A stretch of 45,039 bases of DNA, taken from an uncultured Sutterella sp. GTDB taxonomy: Bacteria > Pseudomonadota > Gammaproteobacteria > Burkholderiales > Burkholderiaceae_F. Below are positions 14,041 to 22,551 of the stretch, one piece after another. The DNA lies in NCBI GenBank assembly GCA_900543805.1, contig UQTE01000020.1:1-45039 (forward strand). Direction: 5' to 3'. Position 1 is the stretch's first letter; every line of letters starts with the position of its first letter. Below the pieces are notes generated by a model. That model was given only the letters and a program-made list of their open reading frames with translations. It was not told the origin of the DNA and searched no databases. The position numbers were made by a program, and so were the translations under genes.

Positions 14041-15999
14041 TTACTTCGCAGCGGTCTTGGCGCCCTTGTTCAGGATGGCAAGAGCTTCATTCGCGAAGAC
14101 GACGCCTTCGTCAACGAGCTGCTTGGCATACTGCGGAGCGTGGACACCCCACGAACCGTCGTCCTTGATCTTGGCGGCAACGCGGCGGGCGTTTTCAGCG
14201 AGGAGCTGGACCTGAGCGCGATCCGAGTTCGAAAGCTTCGCAACCTTCAGCATGTCGGTGATCGTGACGAGGTCGGCCGTGATCTTGGCATAGCCTTCCT
14301 TAACGGGGGTCTGCCAGGCGACAACCTTGTTGTAGATGGTCTTCTGATCCTTGAAGCGGAGAGCTTCAGGGAACTTCGACTGGATCGGGCTGTGGCAGCC
14401 CAGAGCTTCAACCTGGTGCTTGTCTTGGTAAGCCGTACGGCCGCAGGTCCACATCAGGTCGATGTAGGGACGACCGTCGTCCTTCGTGAGCTTCCAGCCC
14501 TTCGGGCTCGTCAGCTTACGATCCTTGGCGCCGTCGGGCGGGTTGATCGACTTCTTTTCGGGGTCGACCAAAATACGCCAGATGTGCGAAGCGCGGACGT
14601 TATCGAAGCCGGCCATGTCGGGACGCTGGATCGAAGCGAAGTTTTCGCACGAACCCATCTTCGGCATATGGCAGGAGGCGCAGTCGTTGCGGCTGTGCGT
14701 ACCGCCCTGGGCGAAGAATTCAGCAGCCGTGGTGTGGCAGTCCTGGCACTTCTTCTTGAGGTTCGGAACCGTGTACTGGGAAGCCCAGTCGTTGCTCGTC
14801 ACTTCGTGAGGATCGTGGCAGGTCGTGCAACGCATACCCTTCTGATAGTGCTTCGTGTAGTGCGACTGCGAACCTTCGGTACCGCAAGCCGGGCAGAAGC
14901 TCTTGAAGTAGCTGTTGAACGGGGTCTTGAAGTTGGCCTTGGCATCGTCCTGGTTGTAAACGAAGCGCTGGTGGCAACGTTCGCAGTTGGACGGCATGCC
15001 GGCGCCGCGAGCACCGTAGAGGTGAGCACCCGCGCCGTGGCATTCTTCGCAGGAGACGCCCTTGGCGATGGTGTGGCTACGAAGCTTCTTCGAGTCACCC
15101 AAAGCGGCAAAGAGTTCGTCCTGGCTCTTGAAGTCAAACTTCCAGGTGTGGCAGATTTCGCAGTAGGAAGAACCCGGCTGGAACATGGCCTGCGTGCGGT
15201 TGGAAGCGCCGTAGGAGTTGAAGCCCCAGACGTTGGACGTCTGAGCGCCGAAGTCTTCGAGCTTGGTCGGGAAGGTCGGATCCCAGGCGTGGATCTTCTT
15301 GGCGACTTCCGGCGTGATGTGCTGCGCCCAGTTGCGGGAGAACTGGTTGCCGCCGGCAACCATCTTGCCCGTGCCCTTGCCGAGGTTACCTTCTTCGACG
15401 TGGTAGGTACCGCGGACAAGCCACTTGTCCACGAAACCGTACTTCGTACGCGGCGTACCCATGATGACGTAAACGTCATCGGCTTCAATACCTTCCGGCA
15501 GCACGGAAGCCTTGGAACCATAGAGGGGCTTCTTCATGTCGCCCGCAACCTGCGGTTCGGTCAGTTCTTCCGGGAAGCGGACGATCTTGTTGTGACGCGA
15601 ACGTTCCCACTTTTCATACTGCGAGGGGTGGCATTCACCGCACTTCTTCGGACCAACGAACTTGTTCGGGAGGTCAAGGAAGGATTCGTACGGGAGGCGA
15701 TAGGTCACGGCAACCTTGCGGCCCGTATCCTTGTGATACTGTCCGCCGTTACCGAATTCAACCCATTCCTCGTTACGGTCCGACATCGTGAACTTGCCGA
15801 CGACGCGGTTTTCCTTGAGGTACTTGAAGTACGGGTGATTGGCCTTGAGGTAGTCCCAGAAGGCCTTATCTTGAGCCACATAGCCGTCGAGATCGCGCGG
15901 CAGGTCAACCTTCGGGGCTTCCGCGGCGGAAACCGAAGTGGCGACGAGAGCGGCGCTCAGACTGGCGGCCAGAGACAGAAGCTTAGATTGCTTGGTCAT
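14041..15999 (-). CDS. mccA: MccA-type octaheme cytochrome c, probable dissimilatory sulfite reductase
   Basis: The 652-residue protein has a Sec signal (about 1-25). Seven CXXCH heme motifs start at C120, C280, C317, C339, C391, C418 and C440. An eighth site has 15 residues between its cysteines: C519-X15-C535-H536. Seven CXXCH plus one CX15CH is the signature of Wolinella succinogenes MccA, a periplasmic copper-heme enzyme that reduces sulfite to sulfide with six electrons. Length also matches. Free cysteines C369, C372 and C451 are candidates for the two copper-ligating thiols (inference). ATG 15999 is preceded by ACGGAG; an upstream extension lacks signal-peptide character. The usual mccB/C/D partner genes are not adjacent. 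Confidence 0.88.
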   Translation of the reverse strand: MTKQSKLLSLAASLSAALVATSVSAAEAPKVDLPRDLDGYVAQDKAFWDYLKANHPYFKYLKENRVVGKFTMSDRNEEWVEFGNGGQYHKDTGRKVAVTYRLPYESFLDLPNKFVGPKKCGECHPSQYEKWERSRHNKIVRFPEELTEPQVAGDMKKPLYGSKASVLPEGIEADDVYVIMGTPRTKYGFVDKWLVRGTYHVEEGNLGKGTGKMVAGGNQFSRNWAQHITPEVAKKIHAWDPTFPTKLEDFGAQTSNVWGFNSYGASNRTQAMFQPGSSYCEICHTWKFDFKSQDELFAALGDSKKLRSHTIAKGVSCEECHGAGAHLYGARGAGMPSNCERCHQRFVYNQDDAKANFKTPFNSYFKSFCPACGTEGSQSHYTKHYQKGMRCTTCHDPHEVTSNDWASQYTVPNLKKKCQDCHTTAAEFFAQGGTHSRNDCASCHMPKMGSCENFASIQRPDMAGFDNVRASHIWRILVDPEKKSINPPDGAKDRKLTSPKGWKLTKDDGRPYIDLMWTCGRTAYQDKHQVEALGCHSPIQSKFPEALRFKDQKTIYNKVVAWQTPVKEGYAKITADLVTITDMLKVAKLSNSDRAQVQLLAENARRVAAKIKDDGSWGVHAPQYAKQLVDEGVVFANEALAILNKGAKTAAK

Positions 16000-16122
16000 A
16001 TTTAGCTCCGTTAAGTCTCTTATAACAGGGTTAAAAAACATCCTCTTCGGTGGGGGTACACCGAGTCGGACGGGTGAGGTCTTCGTATAGAGCATGCGCC
16101 CGATACGCCGAGAAATCTACTC

Positions 16123-16139
16123 CTTAACTTAGGGTTAAG
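16123..16139 (-). promoter_or_regulatory. Inverted repeat upstream of mccA
   Basis: CTTAAC-TTAGG-GTTAAG is a perfect 6+5+6 inverted repeat about 125 bp upstream of the mccA ATG. AGGGTTAA, part of its right arm, recurs at 16027-16034 (28 bp from the ATG). The two copies may be binding sites of one regulator. Confidence 0.35.
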
Positions 16140-16169
16140 CAAACTTGAGTCCCCACCCCATCAGCACTT

Positions 16170-16183
16170 TTGCCTTTTATCAA
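16170..16183 (-). promoter_or_regulatory. FNR-like site upstream of mccA
   Basis: TTGCC-TTTT-ATCAA matches the FNR consensus TTGAT-N4-ATCAA at 8 of 10 positions. It lies about 170 bp before the mccA start. Anaerobic control would suit a respiratory reductase, but one degenerate site is weak evidence. Confidence 0.3.
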
Positions 16184-16204
16184 TCATCCTCCCGCGGCAT
16201 TACG

Positions 16205-16220
16205 GTTTTATACGTAAAAC
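16205..16220 (-). promoter_or_regulatory. GTTTTA-TACG-TAAAAC dyad upstream of mccA
   Basis: A perfect 6+4+6 inverted repeat lies about 205 bp upstream of the mccA ATG. It is a candidate operator, for example for the response regulator that partners the adjacent kinase (inference). Confidence 0.33.
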
Positions 16221-16724
16221 ATTACCCGCGAGAGCCCAGGGACAATAAATGAAAACCCTAGCGAAGCGGCTGGTTTGCCTCGTTTTCAAGCGCTTTTCGT
16301 CCTACTTTTCCCTTGCTTCTTTTTCAGGTCTTCTCCTCCCTACTCCTCCCCCAAAAGGCGGATGTCCGGCGAGCGTTCGTCAGGTTTCTACGCGTAAACG
16401 CTAAATAACGAGGCCGTCGAAAGGCAGAAAAGTCATGTTTATGCGCGTTTACCCGCAATCTTTTTACGAAAAGCGGAACAACTTCTTCGCTCGATATTTC
16501 AAGCTTCTCCCGCTCCCGCATTGAGGGGGCGGGAATGTACCTAGATCGCTGTGACTTCCGCTCGGGAGTAGATCTGCGCGCCTTTTCGCTCTTTGCAGAC
16601 GCAACAAATGCTATCGAACACAAGAAATCGATAGCCTTACTATTTATGAAAATTCTCGTTCAAGAGATTTTTCGCCGGCCTTTTCCGTTCGCGGAAAAGG
16701 ATTGTTTTGATTGTGGTAAATAAT

Positions 16725-19169
16725 TTACTTCTTTTTGCGCGATCCTGCCGGCATTTCGCCCTTCGAAGCTTCTTCGCGCGAAGATTTTTCTTCGCCGGCG
16801 GTTTCGCTCCCGGGTTCGGCCGCATCGGTCTTCGGATCTTCGAGTCCCACACCCGTTTCTCCTCTACGAAGGTCGTAAGGGGAAACCAGAGTCAAGCCCT
16901 GAACGCCCGTCTTCGCGGAAAGGAAGTTTTTGCGCACGTCTTCCTTGCGCCCGATGTCGCCCGACTCGTAGAAATGGAGCGCTTCGGCGAGTCCGAGGGA
17001 CTGCACCGTGACGGGGATCGAGCCGCGCTTTTCGCGGTCGACCGTCGTCATGCGCTCGATCACGCTCACGGCCGCTTCGGAGGTGGCCGGTCCCGAGACG
17101 CCGGGATCGGTCTTTTCGGCCTCGGCGCTCTTCACCATGGCCTCGACCTCGCGCCGGCGGTCGAGCACCTCGATCCTTTCCTCGCGCGGCGCGTCGGGTT
17201 CGGTCTCGCCCGTCTTCGGAAGGACAAAGTCGAAGGTGACGCCGCGCTTTCCGTTCTTTCTCACGGTCACGCGCCCGGCGTGGCGCTCGGCGATGTTGGC
17301 GACGATCGAGAGACCGAGCCCCATGCCGCCCTCGCCCTTGCTCGTGCGAAGAGGCTTGAAGAAGTTCGAGATCGCCTCGTCGCTCACTTCGGGACCGTTG
17401 TCGGCGACCGAGAGGATCCAGTTGCCCTCTTTCGAAGAGAGGGAGACGCGGATCATCGGATCGGGTACGCCCGAGATCGCGTCGGCGGCGTTTTTCAGAA
17501 GATTGAGAAGCGCGAGTTCGATTTCCCACTCGTCGACTTCGGCCATCGAATTGCGGGGCACCGCGATCTGCAGGCTCGCCGTCGTGGTGCGGGAGCGCCG
17601 GAAGGTCTGGATCGCCCGGTCGATCACGACCGAAAGATCCGCCACCTTGCGGGGCGGGTAGTCGTGCTTGGCGTAGCCGCGCACGCGCTCGACGATGCGG
17701 CTCGCGCGTTCGGCCTGCGCGACGATTTCACCCAGGGCCTCGAGGAACTTCTCCTGATCCATGGCGCCGCGCTTCGTGCGGCGCATGAGGCCGTTGGCGT
17801 AATTCATGATGGCGCCCAAGGGCTGCTTCAATTCGTGGGCGATGATGGTGGACATCTGCCCCACGAGCCCCGTGCGCTCAAGGTTCGCGATGTGCGCGCG
17901 CGACTGGCTCGCCTCGGCCTCGATCAGTTCGCGCGCCTCAAGAGATGCGCGCAGTTCCCTCGTCTTTCTGCGCACGAGCACCGAAAGGCTCACCGCATAG
18001 GAGAGCACGAGGAAGGTGACGAGCGACAAAAAGGCGATGAGGTCGCCGTGCTCGCGAAGAATCCGGCGGAAACTCCAGTCGGCGAGGTCCCGATAGGGAC
18101 CGATCTTCAAAAGGTAGTAGAGGTCGTAGACGCTTCGCGCCTCGGCCGGATCCGTCCAGGCGTCGTGCAGGCCCGGCGCCTTCACGGCCCGAAAGGCCGA
18201 GAGAATCGTGTCGCGAAAGACGATCGACGTTCTTTCGGTCGCGCCGAGGGCCCAACCCGGATAGAGGGGCGTCGAAACGCTGCACGCGAAGTTCGTCGTG
18301 GGGAGCGGATGCACGATCTCGATGTCGCGCCCGATGTTGAGTTTTCCCGCCCGCTCGAGCTGTTCGAGCGAACACGCGGGCAGAATCCCGACGGTGCTCT
18401 CTCCCTTCAGCACACGCTCGAGCACTTTCTCGTAGGCGCCGAGTCCCAAAAATTCGGTGCGAAGCTGAAGCTCTTCGCGGGTCACGCCGGCCTTCGCAAA
18501 GACCCCGGCGGCGGCAAGCCACCCGCCGAGGGATTCGTCCGAAGTCGCGGCGAAGCTTTCGTAGCGAAGCGAGAGAAGATCGGCGTATTCGTCGTGCCGG
18601 TCCTTCTTTAAGTAAGAGGGCTGTCGAACGGGCGCGCCCGAGCGCTTCTTCGTGAAGATCACGCTCCCCTGCGATTCGTCGGCGCTTCCCGCCTCGCCCG
18701 AGCGCATCGACGCGATCACGTCGACGTTCATCATGGGGCCTTCGGCCGTAAAGAACGTGGGCTCGGCAATGATGAAGTCCGCCAGACCGTCCTGCACGGC
18801 TCGCCCGAGGTCGGCCGAGTCGAGATAGTAGACGGAGAAGGTCTGGTAGCCGAAGAGTTTCCCGAGAAACTCCTTCGTCACCCGCAGAAAACGGCTCGAA
18901 GGGTCGCTGGCGACTTCGCTTTGCACGACGATGCGGAAAGGCCGCACGGCGCGCTCGGCAAAGTCGGGGCGCACCGCCTCCACATCCTCGTCTCGGACGA
19001 GGTCGTTCGTCGTCTTGAGGAATTCCGGGGGCACGTGGTCCTGCAGCGCCCGCACGTCTCCCGAGGGCGTTCCCGTGTTCGTCCCCATGCCGACGAAGGA
19101 CGAGGGCGACGCACAGGCGCCACCCGCGAGGGCGGCCGCAAGAGAGAGTGCGAGAAGAGCGTGCTTCAT
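16725..19169 (-). CDS. TtrS-like sensor histidine kinase with periplasmic PhnD-type binding domain
   Basis: The 814-residue protein has a signal peptide (1-20). A periplasmic phosphonate-binding-like (PhnD) domain spans about 75-365 and a membrane helix about 377-399. A short coiled coil precedes the histidine kinase core: H-box HELKQPLGAI with H445, N-box N560, DNG 590-592 and GMGLGL 615-620. A charged tail of about 160 residues (655-814) matches no family I recognise. The layout is that of TtrS, the tetrathionate sensor. Its position upstream of the mccA-like gene suggests sensing of sulfite or another sulfur oxyanion. No response regulator is encoded nearby, which is unusual. ATG 19169 was chosen because the signal peptide begins there. 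Confidence 0.85.
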   Translation of the reverse strand: MKHALLALSLAAALAGGACASPSSFVGMGTNTGTPSGDVRALQDHVPPEFLKTTNDLVRDEDVEAVRPDFAERAVRPFRIVVQSEVASDPSSRFLRVTKEFLGKLFGYQTFSVYYLDSADLGRAVQDGLADFIIAEPTFFTAEGPMMNVDVIASMRSGEAGSADESQGSVIFTKKRSGAPVRQPSYLKKDRHDEYADLLSLRYESFAATSDESLGGWLAAAGVFAKAGVTREELQLRTEFLGLGAYEKVLERVLKGESTVGILPACSLEQLERAGKLNIGRDIEIVHPLPTTNFACSVSTPLYPGWALGATERTSIVFRDTILSAFRAVKAPGLHDAWTDPAEARSVYDLYYLLKIGPYRDLADWSFRRILREHGDLIAFLSLVTFLVLSYAVSLSVLVRRKTRELRASLEARELIEAEASQSRAHIANLERTGLVGQMSTIIAHELKQPLGAIMNYANGLMRRTKRGAMDQEKFLEALGEIVAQAERASRIVERVRGYAKHDYPPRKVADLSVVIDRAIQTFRRSRTTTASLQIAVPRNSMAEVDEWEIELALLNLLKNAADAISGVPDPMIRVSLSSKEGNWILSVADNGPEVSDEAISNFFKPLRTSKGEGGMGLGLSIVANIAERHAGRVTVRKNGKRGVTFDFVLPKTGETEPDAPREERIEVLDRRREVEAMVKSAEAEKTDPGVSGPATSEAAVSVIERMTTVDREKRGSIPVTVQSLGLAEALHFYESGDIGRKEDVRKNFLSAKTGVQGLTLVSPYDLRRGETGVGLEDPKTDAAEPGSETAGEEKSSREEASKGEMPAGSRKKK

Positions 19170-19272
19170 GACGAAAAACGTGAGCGGAACGTCGGAGGTA
19201 ATCAAAACCGCCATTATAGGAAGGCGCCCTCGCTCTATACTTCTCGGACGATCACTTTTTGTCTTTTCGCTC

Positions 19273-20751
19273 ATGGATCTTCCCGCCAGAAAGCTCTCTC
19301 CCGACGACGCCCTCTCGAAACTCCTCCCCGCCCCCGTGGCCGTGCCGCTTGCGGGTCTCGAGATTCTCACCGTCGAAGACCTCTACGACATGATCGCGTC
19401 GCTCGGCGCGGGATGGTTTCGCGAGGTCGAGGGCCTCGACGCCCAGGGCGCGGCCACGATCGTCTCTTGGCTCGCCGACTTCGGGCGCGACGTGGGCGAA
19501 GTGACGGAGCGCTTCTACCCCGCGGGCTTTGCACCCGATGCGGACCGCACGGACGAATCGGACTACGGGATCGTGCCGCTCGAGCGCCTTACGCTCACTT
19601 CCGTCGAATTGGGCGAAGGCGCGATCAACCGCGCCCCCGCCGTCGGGTGTTCGCTCGAAGCCCGGGACGACCTAGAGGCGCTGAAGCAGTGGCTCGTCGC
19701 CCGCGCCCCGAATCCCAACACCCGCGGGAACTACCGAAAGGAGGCCGAACGCTATCTTCTCTGGTGCGTGCGCGAACGCGGAACCGCCCTTTCGGCCGTC
19801 CGCGCGGGGGACGCCGCTCTTTACCTGCGCTGGCTCGAGTCGCTCGGCCGCACGGACGAGTCGGAGTGGGCGCAGACCTGGAAGATCCCCCAGAGCGCTT
19901 GGATCGCGCCCAAGAACACGCCCCGCAAGAGCCCCCGCTGGCGTCCCTTCAACGGGCCGCTCTCCGTCATGAGCCGCCGAAACGCCGTGACGGTCGTGCG
20001 GCAGCTCTACAACTTTCTCAAAAAGACGGGCTACCTCATCTTCAATCCCTTCGATCAGGTGTCGGGCAAGGTGCCGCTTCTGCGCGGCGAAGGCGCCCCG
20101 CAGGCCTTCGGCGACCGTTCCCTCACGGAAGCGCAGTGGGAGGACATCGTGCGCCACATCGACACGCTCCCCGAGGGGTACCCGAGAGAGCGCATGCGCG
20201 CGATTCTGATGCTCGGAAAGACCCTGGGACTGCGCTCCTCGGAAATCATCGACGCTCGGGTCTCCTGGATCGTGACGCGCCGCATGGGCTTTCGCGAGCG
20301 CGCGGCGATCGAGGTCGTGGGAAAAGGCTCCAAAGTGCGACGTCTTCCTCTCACCTCCGAGCAGCTCGGGATTTTGGACGGCTGCCTCAAGGCCCGCGGC
20401 CTCGGAGGACTGCAGGCGGTGCCCCCGGAAACCCCGCTTCTCACCAATCTCGGGCGCGGCGGCAAGCCCTTCGAAGGCTTGACGCGGGGCGGCCTCTACC
20501 GCATCGTGGCGGGCTTCTTCGAGTCGGTGGCGCTGGATTTGGAAACCTCCCGCCCCTTGGATGCGGCGCGGCTTCGCGCGGCGTCGACCCACTGGCTACG
20601 CCACAGCTTCGCCGTTGAGGCCCTCACGAAGATGAACGTCAACATCGTGCAGGCCGCCATGGGCCACGCTTCGGTCTCGACCACCGGCCGCTACCTCGCT
20701 CCGGAAGAAGAGGAAATGAGCGACGCGCTCGCGCGCATGAGCCGCTTCTGA
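19273..20751 (+). CDS. Tyrosine recombinase with DUF3701-like N-terminal domain
   Basis: The 492-residue protein begins with a helical domain (about 15-75) resembling the DUF3701 domain of phage-integrase-family proteins in Burkholderiales. A SAM-like core-binding domain (about 130-255) and a catalytic domain follow. The catalytic set is present: R321 (LGLRSSEI), a lysine in GKGSKVRR (about 351-354), H440/R443 (HWLR), H465 (GHAS) and nucleophile Y474. ATG 19273 fits the start of the family fold. It is divergent from the sensor kinase with 103 bp between. No phage genes, attachment repeats or gene cassettes are visible nearby, so a chromosomal recombinase role or a relic is possible. Confidence 0.85.
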   Translation: MDLPARKLSPDDALSKLLPAPVAVPLAGLEILTVEDLYDMIASLGAGWFREVEGLDAQGAATIVSWLADFGRDVGEVTERFYPAGFAPDADRTDESDYGIVPLERLTLTSVELGEGAINRAPAVGCSLEARDDLEALKQWLVARAPNPNTRGNYRKEAERYLLWCVRERGTALSAVRAGDAALYLRWLESLGRTDESEWAQTWKIPQSAWIAPKNTPRKSPRWRPFNGPLSVMSRRNAVTVVRQLYNFLKKTGYLIFNPFDQVSGKVPLLRGEGAPQAFGDRSLTEAQWEDIVRHIDTLPEGYPRERMRAILMLGKTLGLRSSEIIDARVSWIVTRRMGFRERAAIEVVGKGSKVRRLPLTSEQLGILDGCLKARGLGGLQAVPPETPLLTNLGRGGKPFEGLTRGGLYRIVAGFFESVALDLETSRPLDAARLRAASTHWLRHSFAVEALTKMNVNIVQAAMGHASVSTTGRYLAPEEEEMSDALARMSRF

Positions 20752-20866
20752 AACCTTTTCCCGCAAGACGTTTGCCACTTTTCCCCCTTCGGGTTTTCTT
20801 GGGATCGACGAACCTCCCAGGCCGCGTGCATCATGCGAATGTTCCTTTGCACAGAGGAGTTTTTGC

Positions 20867-22540
20867 ATGAGAACACCGATCTCGCTCGCCATTGCGCTCC
20901 TGCCCGCAATGGCATTTGCCTTCGTTCCGACGGTCGATCAAAAAACGGTCGACGCGGCGGCCGCCATTCACGCCGATCCCGCGATGAAGGCGCTTCTCTC
21001 CGACCTCGAGACGCCCGAAGCCAAGGACGCGCGCTTTGCCGCGCACATGGAAATCGTGCGCATCATTTCGCCTTCGCGCTACGAACTTCGCCGCCAGGCC
21101 GAAATCACGCGCCGCCTCACGACCGACTGGGGCTTTGACGCCAAAGACATCATGTCCCGTACTGACGGTCACCTGCCGGGCGCGGGCGTGCAGACGGTCG
21201 ACGGCCTGCCCGTCTACAACGTCTGCGTGCGCATTCCGGGAACCTATTCCCAGACGCCGGGCGCCAAGAACTACAAAGGGCAGTTCCCGAAGGTGCTGAT
21301 CGAAGGCCACATCGACACGGTGAATCCGCCGGATCTCCCTCCCGAATCCAAGCCCTACGCCCCGATCAAGCTCGCGCCCGCCTCGGACCCCGTCGTGAAG
21401 ACCCGCGACGAACTCGCCGCCATCCAGGACGAACTCCACTTTGACGACAAGGGCTATCTCATCAAGGACGAGACCTTCCAAAAGGCCTACAAGCGCTTCG
21501 CGAATCTCGAAGACGCGCAGAAAAACGGCGGCACGCGCTTCTACGTGCCCGGTTATTCCGACGCCATGGTGAACACCGCCGCTGTACTCCAAGCCGCGCA
21601 GATGATGAAAAAGCACGGCATCCGTCCCGTCTACGACGTCTGGGTCTGCGGCACCGCGGGCGAAGAAGGCAAGGGCAACATCGCCGGCATGAAGCAGCTC
21701 TACGGCTACAGCCAGGAAACCGGCAAGGCCAACAACGCCCTCAACATCGTCGCGAACCTTTCGGTCGACAGCACGAGCCCCGGATCGGCCACGATCAACT
21801 ATGTGGGGAGCTACCGCTTTGAAATCAAGTACCGCGAAACGGCCGACAACAAGCCTTCGGCCCTGCAGGCCATGGCCCGCGCGATCGAGGAGATCGCCAA
21901 GGTGAAGACCGCCTACGACAAGAATCCGAAGGTCGACCGCACGACCTACACGGTAGGGGTCGCCCGCTGCACGCCCGCGGGTAAAAACGGACGCTCGCAG
22001 GAATGCTCGTTGTCGGTCGACATGCGAAGCCTCGACAAGAAGCTTCTCACGGAAACCCGCGCCCTGATCGAGCCGCAGTTCAAGGCGGCGCTTGACGCCG
22101 AAAACGAGGCCCACGGCCTCAAGACGGGCGACAAGGGCGCCCTTGCGATGGAGGTCGTCTGGTTCGGCGACCGTCCGGCCGCGAAGCGCGAAAACCTCAA
22201 CGACCCGATCATCCAGGCCCACTGGACCGCGACGAAGCTTCTCGGCATCGACGAACGCAAGGAACTCTCGACCGACGCCCAGTCCTTGAACGACAACGTC
22301 CCGGCCGCAATCGGCATTCCGACCATCAACGTGAACGTCGGCACGAACGCCGCGTCGCGCGGCGGCCACACGTGGTATGAATGGGGCATTCCCGGCGACG
22401 CCGATGCGGAAAGCCTGCGCGTCTACCGCCTGATCCTCACGGGTCTCCTTGCCGCGGGCTTCAACACGTCCGACGGCAAGACCGTCGAGCCGCTCGTCGG
22501 TCCCGAAGGACCGCGCACGACGGAAGAAATGTACAAGTGA
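20867..22540 (+). CDS. Exported M20-family metallopeptidase lacking the GGHS lid motif
   Basis: The 557-residue protein has a signal peptide (1-18), so it is periplasmic. M20 zinc-site motifs are intact: H148-x-D150 (EGHIDT), D232 (YSDAM), E266/E267 (AGEEG), D301 and H501 (RGGHTW). The dimerisation or lid domain (about 310-415) is recognisable by GSYRFEIKY and VDMRS, but the loop that normally carries GGHS is missing around residues 322-330. In M20 enzymes the histidine of that loop helps bind substrate, often across the dimer. AGAGGAG precedes the ATG. A gene for a separate exported GGHS lid domain begins 11 bp downstream. The substrate is unknown; peptides or N-acyl amino acids are likely. 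Confidence 0.85.
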   Translation: MRTPISLAIALLPAMAFAFVPTVDQKTVDAAAAIHADPAMKALLSDLETPEAKDARFAAHMEIVRIISPSRYELRRQAEITRRLTTDWGFDAKDIMSRTDGHLPGAGVQTVDGLPVYNVCVRIPGTYSQTPGAKNYKGQFPKVLIEGHIDTVNPPDLPPESKPYAPIKLAPASDPVVKTRDELAAIQDELHFDDKGYLIKDETFQKAYKRFANLEDAQKNGGTRFYVPGYSDAMVNTAAVLQAAQMMKKHGIRPVYDVWVCGTAGEEGKGNIAGMKQLYGYSQETGKANNALNIVANLSVDSTSPGSATINYVGSYRFEIKYRETADNKPSALQAMARAIEEIAKVKTAYDKNPKVDRTTYTVGVARCTPAGKNGRSQECSLSVDMRSLDKKLLTETRALIEPQFKAALDAENEAHGLKTGDKGALAMEVVWFGDRPAAKRENLNDPIIQAHWTATKLLGIDERKELSTDAQSLNDNVPAAIGIPTINVNVGTNAASRGGHTWYEWGIPGDADAESLRVYRLILTGLLAAGFNTSDGKTVEPLVGPEGPRTTEEMYK

Positions 22541-22551
22541 GGGAGGACATC

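Larger units (their letters stand above)
16000..16724. other. Long regulatory gap between sensor kinase and mccA-like gene
   Basis: About 725 bp without a convincing gene separate the minus-strand sensor kinase from the minus-strand cytochrome. The part nearest mccA contains several dyads and an FNR-like site (separate entries). Farther away, CGTAAAC-type sequences recur near 16390 and 16444 (the latter inverted). A perfect stem with a TTCG loop, CCTTTTCCG...CGGAAAAGG (16679-16700), follows the kinase stop but lacks a T run on the minus strand. Short open frames here show no family features. Confidence 0.5.

Noticed and set aside
13549..16005. An 818-codon plus-strand open frame overlapping the octaheme cytochrome
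   Set aside because: It crosses several terminators and is antisense to eight heme motifs.
16324..16623. A 99-codon minus-strand frame between kinase and mccA
   Set aside because: Arg/Ser-rich with no family features and no good ribosome-binding site.
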